DNA from: Irpex lacteus
Taxonomy: Eukaryota > Basidiomycota > Agaricomycetes > Polyporales > Irpicaceae
DNA: 64,000 nt
NCBI GenBank assembly: GCA_001986395.2
Contig: MQVO02000022.1
Coordinates: 372,001-436,000, forward strand
Reading direction: 5' to 3'
Shown here: in pieces, positions 46,490 through 56,265 of the stretch
How the letters are laid out: each line of letters begins with the position of its first letter
Position numbering within the stretch: the first letter of the stretch is position 1
The notes under the pieces: generated by a model
Databases searched by the model: none
What the model was told of the DNA's origin: nothing
What the model saw: the letters and a program-made list of their open reading frames with translations, nothing else
Made by a program: the position numbers and the translations under genes

Positions 46490-47367
46490 ATGGTTAGTTA
46501 AGGTGATCACTGGTGGTAGCGAGAGAATGCTAATGAGTATGTCTAGTCGATAATGCAACACAACGGTGGCTCCGTGATCGCCATGGTGGGCAAGGACTGT
46601 GTCGCCATCGCCTCCGACCTGCGATTGGGTGTACAATCGCTGAGTATCTCGTCAAATTTTGAAAAAGGTATCTGCATACTCTGGACCAGAGCAAGACAAA
46701 TACTGCAATGCTAACTAACGGAACTCATACACGCTTAGATCTTCCCGGTAACAGAGAGACTATACATCGGCTTGCCTGGACTAGCCACAGACGTAACAAC
46801 ACTGTACGTGTCCTCACCCCCACTCCCTCTCTCACATTCAATTAACTCAAAAACAAACCACACCCAGCCGCGAGGTCTTCCGCTACCGCGTAAACATGTA
46901 CACAATCAAAGAAGAACGCGCCATCGAACCCACCACCTTCACCCAACTCGTCTCCTCCACGCTCTACGAACGCCGCTTCGGGCCCTACTTCATCGAACCC
47001 GTCATCGCCGGCCTGCAGAAGACACCCTCGGGCTCGTACGAGCCGTTCATCGCCGCGACAGACTTGATCGGGTGCATCAACTTTGCGAAGGACTTCGTTG
47101 TTGCTGGGACGGCGAGTGAGAAGTTGTTCGGTGTGGCGGAGGGGCTGTGGGAGCCGGGGTTGGAGGCGGAGGATTTGTTTGAGACTATTAGTCAGACGCT
47201 TTTGAATGCGGTGGATAGGGACGCGTTCTCGGGTTGGGGTGCTGTTGTGCATGTTATGTGAGTGCTGTCTGAGTTTTCTGTGGACGCACGCTGATTTGAG
47301 TCAATCTTTGCTTCTTAGAACGAAAGATAAGGTCATTACGCGCAAGCTCAAGGGGAGAATGGACTAG
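46490..47367 (+). CDS. PUP3: 20S proteasome subunit beta-3 (with a one-base frame break)
   Basis: Non-catalytic beta ring subunit of the 20S proteasome, acting in nucleus and cytosol. Exons 46490-46492 (the ATG alone), 46547-46667, 46739-46803, 46868-47257 and 47319-47367. Conserved blocks: NGGSVIAMVGKDCVAIASDLRLG, IFPVTERLYIGLPGLATDVTTL, REVFRYRVNMYTIKEERAI, FGPYFIEPVIAGL and ATDLIGCINFAKDFVVAGTA. As usual for beta-3 there is no N-terminal catalytic Thr. Exon lengths sum to 3n+1: exon 2 ends one base too late after a GAAAAAG run, while exons 3-5 agree with one another. With four instead of five A the junction would read FEK to IFP in frame. A sequence error is the simplest view, since the gene is essential. 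Confidence 0.88.
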
Positions 47368-47971
47368 ATTGTATGTTCCTTTGCTGTCACGTCAATTGTA
47401 TTCTAGGATTTTCCTTTGCCTCTCCCAGTCTACTGTGCGTGCTGAGGTCTGTTGAGTCTCTGCATGAGACTCGTACATATCACGTTGTCGCTTCTGGCTT
47501 TAGTTGGGCGTAAGCATCATTTGATGCATGAACACTCCCACAGGCCATCCAACGACATACCTTTCATAGTTGATCCACCCCACATGGCTCCTGGCTCGCT
47601 CACCGCACTTCGCACAAGCTACTTATAGGCTTCACAACACGACATACATATAATCCAGGGATCCGATATTACAACTAATGTAACGATGTTACACGAACGC
47701 ATGTTATGGTATAAACCACCCCCAGGATGGACAACAACAATCCGACATCAACAACTGACTTTCAAGGCGTTGGCTCTATACGTTGGTTTTGCGGAACAAG
47801 TCCTGGCTACTCCGAACCCTGTTAACCCTTCAAGCTTGCATCGAGCTGAATATACCAACTCACCTGCGATGCTTCGGATCAGACCGTCTATCCACCTCTG
47901 TATGCACGACGATATCCAGCGCATCTCCCTATACGAATACGTCAAGGTTTGAATCACAATTGAAGAATACC
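47368..47971. other. Intergenic region between convergent genes
   Basis: About 600 bp; 3' flanks of the proteasome and DUF6534-type genes. No feature recognised. Confidence 0.45.
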
Positions 47972-50093
47972 TCAAGATTGGACGCCGCGCACCTTTGTTA
48001 GCGATTTCATCCGTTGCAAAGCCGCAAGGCTATCCTGGCCTGAACGTACGTGTGTCGCAGAGAGGGAAGAGGAGAGCTGGATGCCGTCCAGTGTGATCGG
48101 GTCGGTGGAGTTGGCGTGCGAGCGGAGGGCTGTGCGGCCGTTCAGCCTGGGGAACACGAGGATCACATTGACGGTGAGATATTGGCTCAGAGAAGGGATT
48201 TGGGAGGAACTTACATCGCTAGATATGCATTCGTGTACACTGGATGAAGGATTAGAAAAGGGTGAGATGGTGTGTGTTCGTGTGAGAAGCAGGGCGGGGC
48301 ATACGTTTACTCAGTTGGAGGTAGACGGCGATATAGATGAAGTTGTTGGGTTGGATTGCGAACTGAATTGGGTTGTGTTATGACAAGGAATGCGTACGGA
48401 TGGTGCAGAAAAGCTTACGAGAATGAGGCCCAAACTTGCTGTGATCCTGTTCGGGAGGGCGAGTGAGCACGATGAAATAGGGTACTCTCGTGTCAACGAA
48501 AGACTTACGCGGTGAATAGACCTACAAGTGCGATATTGTCAGTATGCATCCTCAAGTTACTCAATGGAAGGCACTGACCTGTGTTGATTATATATGTCAT
48601 TAACCAGGTGACGATCGTCTCTGTCCTATCGTGCACATCTCAAGTCAGCTCTTACCGCTTACAACACGACTCATTCGCGATGTCGAGAACTCACTTTCCG
48701 AAACCAGTCCTCGACTGGTGTAATATCCAGCATAACGAGATAGCTACCAATCCATCTCCGGCGAGGCCTGCCGAGAAGTTGAGATAAAAGAGAGCCTGCA
48801 AACATAAGGATGGTTACGAATCGCGGTAAAGGAAGGAGGAGAGGTGTAGAGACGTACGTCGAGTTTGTTCAGGGTGGCGAAGGTTGTGCTGAACGCCTTT
48901 ACAGTTATCACTGCAAAGTAAGGATGGTTATTGTTTGTGTTGGATGGGAATAGGTATTGGTGCTTACTGATACAGGCGACTATGCATCACAGAGAAAAGT
49001 GTATCAACCATTTTGCTGTTGAATAGGCAGTAGAGAATTTCTTACCGAGATCTGTGAGAGTGATGGCCAGCTGAGCAAAACGTCAGAGAACGTTGTCAGT
49101 GGTCCATATGACAAGCGGACAACTATGCAAATAACTCACGATAATAACGACTAAGAGCACGTTGTGGCTTACTAGAGACTGAAGTTAGAATATAGTTTCC
49201 ATGGCGCAGTGATAAATGAACGTACATCTCCATATCCGCAAAGCAAACATGCTGCGAGGCAGCAAATGTTATTAAGTGGCCGGTGAGAGCATGCACTTGC
49301 CAAGGATTGCACATACCATCGAACAACTGTCTCAGTGAAACTCTATGCATATAGAGATGGTCATCAGTACCTTTCCTATGCCGAGGCAAAAATAAGAGCG
49401 GAGGGCACTCACAGTCACCAAGACATGAGCCTAAAGGGGGAGCGCACTGGCATGTGAGATGGTTCAAATGATGAGCGACTTGGGTAGTGCACGGACGATA
49501 ATGCTCCTATTGCCAACGTTAGCATAAGTCTGTAAAAGAGCGCTCTAATGAAATATAGGACGTGCATACCAGACTGGATTTGCCAGAACTGTCGAATCAC
49601 CGTAGTGTGTTATAAGGTACCAGTACAGTATGTGGAAGATTAGACACATGTCGAATGTGTCCAGAAGCCTATGAGAGAAAGGGGCTTCGTAAGGTGTTTT
49701 GATTGCAGCAGGACCAGCCAATTAACATACCATAAGACGGCTACCTGGAAGAAAATTAGTGATGCAGGAAAGACAGCTGAAAGATGCATAAGAACTCACC
49801 ACAGCTTTGAGCATCCGCCTGTCACCGTGGTCACTCTGATAATACACCCATGACTGAGTTGATGTGACGCCAAATAGTCTAAAGAGAGGTATGAGCATCT
49901 CACTTAAGCGTTCACGGAAAGAAACGCACATTGCACTGATCAATCCGCCAATGAGCAATGCTCCCACCGTCGAGTTGGGGTCAAAGTGGAGGGATCCGCC
50001 AGCTGGGCCGCCTGGACCTGGGTGGGATGGCCCCATGGGGAGGCCGGGAGGAAAGGGCAAGGACGGCGGTAGCGTCAATCCAGGGTCCGACAT
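47972..50093 (-). CDS. DUF6534-type multi-spanning membrane protein
   Basis: Member of the large Agaricomycete family of seven-helix-like membrane proteins ending in a DUF6534 domain. The first exon is 49930-50093. Exon 2 restores phase (ISAI to LFGVTSTQSW), and more small exons run to the stop at 47972. Typical opening: a Pro/Gly-rich N-terminus, helix 1 NSTVGALLIGGLISA, then QSWVYYQ and the DRRMLKA loop. Helix 2 contains LDTFDMCLIFHILYWYLI and ends THYGDSTVLANPVW. The DUF6534 end is represented by YLTVNVILVFPRLNGRTALR and a polar tail with ITLDGIQLSS. Intermediate exon borders between 48170 and 49540 were not fixed one by one. Function unknown; a receptor-like role is sometimes suggested for such layouts but is not shown. 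Confidence 0.75.
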
Positions 50094-50258
50094 GGTATCT
50101 TCAGCTTCAAGGAGGACCGTGAACAAAATCTGTGAGTTTCCCTCAAGGGAATGAAGAACGAGCGAATGAAAGGAGCGGAAAGGAAGTGGAGAACAAGAGC
50201 AAGAGGGCAAGATTACGCCACGAAGAGGCGAACACGCTCTGTTTGAGTGGCCAATCCA

Positions 50259-50266
50259 TATTTATA
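50259..50266 (-). promoter_or_regulatory. TATA box of the DUF6534-type gene
   Basis: Reads TATAAATA on the minus strand, about 165 bp before ATG 50093. A CCAAT word (50251-50255) directly precedes it on the plus strand. Confidence 0.45.
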
Positions 50267-50495
50267 GCAAAGTTGGCAGTAGAGTCGGGCAAATGGCCGG
50301 AGGAACCCTGAAATTGGTTGGCAGGGAGGCACGACAACCAATTTCTGTCCTGGTTGAAAGTGGATTTGGTTCGTCCGCTGAATCTGCGATAATAATAAGT
50401 GGCTGATCGGACGCATCTGACAGTCTATCTAAGTGCGTGAAGTGAGATCGGTGTGTTGTTATCCGAGGATTAGTCTACTTACAGCTGGGCGCATA

Positions 50496-50511
50496 GTGCA
50501 CTATAGTGCAC
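50496..50511. repeat. 16-bp perfect palindrome containing CACTA/TAGTG
   Basis: GTGCACTATAGTGCAC, about 590 bp beyond the transposase stop. It contains CACTA directly facing TAGTG, the terminal words of CACTA-superfamily transposons, to which Plavaka elements belong. It could mark the left end of the element; the partner end is not in the window. Confidence 0.4.
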
Positions 50512-52962
50512 GTTCCTGTAAGTATTCCAGAGTAGTTCAGGGTATTTCTGATAGCTGAAGAACGTATACAGTGGCTGTTCAGCGTAGCGTCATTTGATGG
50601 TAAGAAAGCAACGTAGCTAGGAACTCACATCATGCAGGGTGCATCAGCAATATCGCACCCTGTGTTGGAGAGACGTTGAGGCTTACTGCAGCGTTGGAGT
50701 TGGTATTAGAGATTGCGCGGTATTAGCCGCCGGCCTTGAGCGAGTGTATTGTGAAATATCATTGGCTAGTATAATACATCGTCTCGTCTTGCCGATAAAA
50801 TGTTATATATAGTGTACCGGAACTGCAGCATGATGTTTACATAGCGACGATCGGTTTACACTCGAATATGGGCTAACTTCACTTCACCTACCCTCAACTT
50901 ATCCGAATTCTTGCATTTGGTTTGAGGATAGATTCCGCCATTATTCCGGCTGCATTGGGCTCTCAAGATGTATCACTGTGACGACATTTCGCTCTAATTG
51001 CACATTCCTCATGTAGTGTGGTAAGAAATTCGTTATTTGACATGGCATGGTTGGTCTCGATGTTAAGCGCGCAACGTATGAGAAGAAGCTATCTATTCAG
51101 AAAGCAATTGTATGACTGTGATGATCAGCGAACTTATTGACGAAGAACCCTTGAAAAGCATCTAATGAATCAGAGTGGGAAAAATTAGAAGGTAAAGGCT
51201 TCTGGCCCGCAATACCAATGAGATGTGCCGCTCGCACCATAGTATCAAGGTGCACTACAGACATGACCGGGCAACCGGACTGGCGATCACGCTCGGGTCG
51301 AACCATCCACAAGCCAGTGTCAGGACATGGTGTATCCCCGATAGGGAGAAACCAGCTGACTAACGCACAAGGATAGGACTTGTGATGCCACCGAAAAGAG
51401 AGGAAAGCGTGCACACGCACAACATAGAGGCCCCGAAATCCAGGGAGAGAAGGGTCTTTGGTTAGAAATGCGCAGTCACGCCTCGGAGGGCCACCGTGCC
51501 AGGTATTGACAGCACGAATCCGTTCTCGTCGCATACCCTGCATGCCGGATGAGTCACTGGGAGCGAAGAAGGTGGCGATAGCTGACGAGTACACCAGGAT
51601 CCTGGAGTTGATGATGGGGTATTCCGTAGCTGAAATACTAGTCGGGTCGACATCGGGATGAAGCTGCTCATAGAGAAACCGCTGCAGCAATAGTCGAAGA
51701 TGCGGGACTTGAAGATATCTTGCAAGACCGTCAAGATCTCGCGGTATCTTTCGTACTGTCGGTGTAACGAGCGTTGAGACTGGTGTGCATACACACAGAG
51801 ACGTAACTGGGAGACACGCACCTGGGCTTTTGGACAGCAGAACTTCGGCCTCTATGCTCCCCTCAACTGCTTCACCGTCATCTGGGTCCTCATCTCCGCC
51901 ATCGTCGATGTCCCGCTCAGCTAGAGCAGCAGCCTGAGTCTGAGACCCAAGCGATGTACGGCTGCGACTGTTCAGGTCTCCCGGGCACGGCTGACCTGCC
52001 AGCGCGCCAACTACAGAGTTAGTTGGCACATCTAGCATACTGTGGGTGTCAAAGTGAACACGGATAGCCGCGAGCTTGTCCATGCGGGAGTTAGTCGTTA
52101 GCATCTGACCGAGGGCCTTGTAGCGATTTGAGCGCCGCCACGGCTGCTTGACTGCTTTGATATGCTTCGATTCAGTGATAGATGAGCACAAGCCATTCGG
52201 CGCCCCGAACGCTTGAATCACCTGGACATAATGCTTCAAAGCGTGCTGTCGAGGTAGCGAAAACCCTTCGGATCGCACACCCGCTGTCTCAAAGATCACG
52301 CGGGCCTTGTGGAAACGTTCCAAGGCACGTTCAATATCAATCAGGGTGTCTTCGTCAATAACACTACGCCGAACAAGGTAACAAAACTCCAGAAACGCTG
52401 CGAAAGCTTGTACCATCTGTGGCGGCACATGGCCTGAGATTGCAGGTAGCCAAACCTAAACAAGCCGCGGTGTGAGCAATCCATGTTTTCAAGATATCCC
52501 CTTTCTCCGAGACAAGACGAACCTTCATCAACGCTTTGGAGTCATCTCCAGTCCATTGTTTGAAGCCACGGCCTTGCGGGAAGCGACGGAGGCCTGTAAA
52601 AGGTGGGGCTGCAGCAATACTGTGCAAACAATGTGAGCAGAAGTTTGTAACGCACACGATTGGAAGACAGTTACTCACCGACGATCAATATCAGCCATCA
52701 CCGCTGCGGCACCTGCGCGTCCGTGGACCAGGACAAGATACTCCTCGAGCCATGTAACAAGATGATCCTTGAACGTGCCCTTAATGACTTGGTGGAGTAG
52801 ATCCGGTGCAAGCAGAGCGTGAATATCTGCACGCGGAAAACCAACTGTGAAGGGCTGCATTCGGGGATTAGTATCACATCAGATTTATATGTGTCATTAT
52901 TGATCTTACAACAACGTCTGCGACAATACCATACTCGTCCCAGAGAACGGTACGATCAAAGG

Positions 52963-52975
52963 CATCAGGAAAAAC
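52963..52975 (+). repeat. Left terminal inverted repeat of the 1.6-kb element
   Basis: CATCAGGAAAAAC; matches the inverted right end at 12 of 13 positions. Confidence 0.6.
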
Positions 52976-54559
52976 AGCAGAGTCTCCTCACAGATCCGGG
53001 CGCTCAGGAGGACTGGGAGAGCGGTAGACAAACCCCCAAAATGGAGCGGCCGGGAGCGCCCTCTATCTGCTCTGGAGCACGTCGTAGCAGCGTGCCAATG
53101 CCTCGTAGCATCGAGTAGTACATGGGAGTTACCACTAAATCCCTTGGAGAAAGTTGCGTCGCACTCAATATCAGGTATATAGACAACGAGAGCCATTTTA
53201 TTAGATGAGAGCTACTATACAAACAGATCTACTACAATGTTTATGTAACTAATAATAACGTGCTCGAACTCAACCAGTCCATACTGACACTACGGCATAC
53301 ACGCACGACAGGACCCTGAGATGTCGCAGCCAATGTCACCCACCTAGAACAACAGCCTCTTCACAATGCTAAGTAGCATGCGTGCATCTGTGATAGCGGC
53401 TACCTACGGAGACATAGTTAGAAAGGCATCATGACTGAAATCCAAGTGGTACCTACCAAGCCGTAGAACAGTCATGTATGCGAGACAGCCCGTTGATGGA
53501 CCCCTCCCGGGCAACTTACTTCTATATTCTGCAACAAATGGCCGAGCGTTTGTCAATTATTCACTAGGGGCGGACTTACGCTTGCTGCGGGGCGAGTTCT
53601 TGCACGTAGTACCTTTGTGTTGCGGGAGTGAGGGCGGTGACTGGCTGGCGTGAAACACGACGGACATACTTACCGCAAGAGGATGATCGTGCTGATCTTG
53701 CTGTCATCGATCGCGTCGCAACGTTCTGCTCGTGCAGCATAGACAATACTCTAACCTCAGTCTAAGAAGTTAGTAAATCACTGACACGTAGAAGTCAAAA
53801 CACTCACTGGCTCACTGGGTTCAACATCCCACTACCCCGCATATCTTCATTCTTAAGACGTGTCCGGCGTGATGAGAGCATATCAGTAGCGCTCCGAGCC
53901 CTTATGCCTTGTTGACGAAGATTCCGGCCTGCAAACTCACGCACGAGCCCTTAGAGTGAGATGAAGGGGAAGGGGAAGTTGCAAGTAACCGCGAGTAGTG
54001 AGCGCCGAAGTTGAAGTTGCAACACTCCGTGGGAAATATCAACAAAGCGAAGCGCTAGCACGTGAGTGGCGCTAAATTAACTTAGTAAGTAGTTAGGCTC
54101 TTTAGTCGCAGAAGTAAGTACGTACAGAAGTATGCACAGAGTGCCCTCCGTTCAACGACGCAAATCCTACGCGACACAAGGTTTTCACTTGGCGGCGGGA
54201 AATATGTATGCAGTCAATGCCTGGGTGAAGTTCCAGGTCTCAGGCGCACTTTCATTACTTATTAACAAGTGCTCACAAGCAATGGCTAGCACGATAGTTC
54301 GGACAACTCGGAGCTCGTGAACCTTACGAAAGCAGCATAAATTATATATGTGTGAGTATGGTAAAGTCGTCCCGCAGCGTTACTCGATGCACGTGCATGC
54401 TAGCCATTTTCCAAGCACAAAGGAGCCTAAGCAATATCTCCAAGACATCCCTGTGTCTACGAAGAAGGAACAGCCAGCTACAGATCGCTCCTGGAGCTCC
54501 GTAGAAACAGCGGAAGGTACGGGGGCTACGAATTGATGGCCCTGCTCCGGCGCCAAACC

Positions 54560-54572
54560 GTGTTTCCTGATG
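54560..54572 (-). repeat. Right terminal inverted repeat of the 1.6-kb element
   Basis: Reads CATCAGGAAACAC on the minus strand; one mismatch to the left end. Confidence 0.6.
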
Positions 54573-56102
54573 GGCTTGCAGTAACGCATGGGTGTGCTCA
54601 TGTGAGCGGCGACTATGTCCTGGCTCATCAAGATTATGCGGTGGTGCAGTACATCTGCCATGAGCACATCAGCGTTTCAAACGATGCGAAACAGATGAGT
54701 ATGGACTACCTACTTCGGGCACCACCCCTGTACTATGCCAGATAAGAGAACTTGCTCCGGATAGTCTGCAATGTAGGGGCCAAGACTCCAGATGACACGG
54801 CGATAGTGGTCATCGGCGCATCTTACAACTTCGGGGGTCTCCATACCCAGGCGAAGTGACTGCAGTATGTAGTGGAGTGATGTATGAAACAGTTGTCGGC
54901 GGAACTTTCGAAAGTGAGGGTCGTTCTCGTATTGACGATCAGCTGGTTATAATAGTGAGCTGTCGGTCAGTCGGAGTTTATGATTAATATAAGATGAACC
55001 ACATACTCTTCGGAATCGATAGAAAAGCCAGTAGTGATACCGCATCACGATGCGCTCGTCGAGCTGCATTGGACACTATGCCGTTCGAAATGTAGGCGGG
55101 GTAATACTCATTTTGTCCCGTCGCAACTGACACGGTCGTCTTGTCGCTTCCAAGAATGACTGGACATAGTGCGGCACCATGCGTCTTCGGATCCTGTGCA
55201 ATTTTATCCTGTTTGTCTTCATGTGAGATTTTTAAACATGAATAAGCGCAGTAATAGGTACGTACCGCTTCTTCCCATGCCCAATTTCCCGACATGAAGT
55301 CACAATACTCACGCTTAAGACCTCGGCGATACACGCGTTTCGGCGCCCAGTCCATCTCGTTTGCAAAACTTCGATTTCCTAGTTGGTTGATGAGGAGTTC
55401 TCGTGGACACCTATACCAAACGGTGTATTCTTGGTCCATCCAGGCTGGAACATCTATAGCTGGTCTGGTGCCCGAATAGGATACAGTGAACGTTTGCCAG
55501 GGGACGTCGCCCGTTGAGATGGAGTCGATGGCATTGTGTAAGTCTTGCGTGTTGGCGAAGGGAGGGGGCTTGGCATCGTCGCCGTAGTGTGCAGCGAGCA
55601 AGTCCATGAGTCTGTCGAGTTTTTTTCCTGAGAGCTGGGCCTCCCGATAAAGGAAATCCGCAAGCTCGAACTCGTTGCGATCCTTGAACGGCCTGTAGTC
55701 GACGGGTGATTGTATTTGCGGACGCGGAGCATTGGGTTCAAGGTCGTATCCGTCCTTGTCGCAGACAACTCCTGATAGCAAAAGGGGGCTAAATAATCGA
55801 GAGCGTAAGGATGTTCGTAAATAAGCAGCTTACCGTCCAGATAAGGGTGCTTAATAACACGCAGCGGCGAACGGTTGGATGCAGCCGAGGAGGAACGATG
55901 GGTCTCTTGCTCAGAACCTGTTTGACGGAGGTGTTCATCGAGGTCCATGTCGTCCGAGTCATCTATAGATTCGCCAGATGGGCCACTCTGACCCTGAGGA
56001 ATGCCTGTCGGGGCGCTGATAGTAGCTGCATAGCGAAGAGGCTCTGCGGGTGTTGTGAAGGGGTGGATGTGGCTGTTGAGGTGCCGTTTGAGCCCTGACA
56101 CT

Positions 56103-56107
56103 GTGGA
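56103..56107 (+). repeat. Target-site duplication, left copy
   Basis: GTGGA next to the left LTR; identical to 61181-61185. Confidence 0.9.
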
Positions 56108-56265
56108 TGTTAAAGGTTACGACTGGTACAGCGTGGTAAACGATAGAGTCCCGCTGTACCAGTCAGCCGTACATGAACATGGGCGGCTGTCCCAATATGG
56201 TAACTAATGCGCTGATGCGCCTTCCTTCCCGATCCGTCATACTGCCCGAGTCACCTCCTCCAACA
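56108..56265 (-). repeat. 3' LTR of the copia element (158 bp)
   Basis: Identical to 61023-61180 except for one base. It also encodes the last pol codons, with a TGA at 56237-56239. Confidence 0.95.

Larger units (their letters stand above)
50094..51096. other. Gene-free flank of the transposon
   Basis: 1 kb with the upstream region of the DUF6534-type gene, a 16-bp palindrome (50496-50511) and, beyond it, low-coding DNA up to the transposase stop. It probably contains the left terminus of the Plavaka-type element. Confidence 0.5.
52963..54572. mobile_element. 1,610-bp non-autonomous element inserted in the transposase
   Basis: Splits the Plavaka transposase exactly between HTHALLQA and FDRTVLWDEYG. 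Its ends are inverted: CATCAGGAAAAACAG at the left, and CATCAGGAAACACGG when read inward from the right end. It is flanked by GG on both sides (AAAGG at left, GGCTTG at right), so removing it together with one GG leaves an in-frame codon series. No transposase or other gene is recognisable inside, so it is either a non-autonomous DNA transposon or a very decayed one. The superfamily is unclear, because a 2-bp GG duplication does not match TA-specific mariners. Confidence 0.68.

Noticed and set aside
49864..50154. Plus-strand open frame over the start of the DUF6534-type gene
   Set aside because: Antisense to a Pro/Gly-rich exon, no independent support.
52906..53222. Minus-strand open frames inside the 1.6-kb insertion
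   Set aside because: No similarity to transposase or other families; they cross the insertion boundary into transposase sequence in the wrong frame.
54680..54760. In-frame TAG after GWCPK in the Plavaka transposase
   Set aside because: A GTAGGT donor two bases earlier and a GCAG acceptor remove it and yield the expected CPKCTAPP block.
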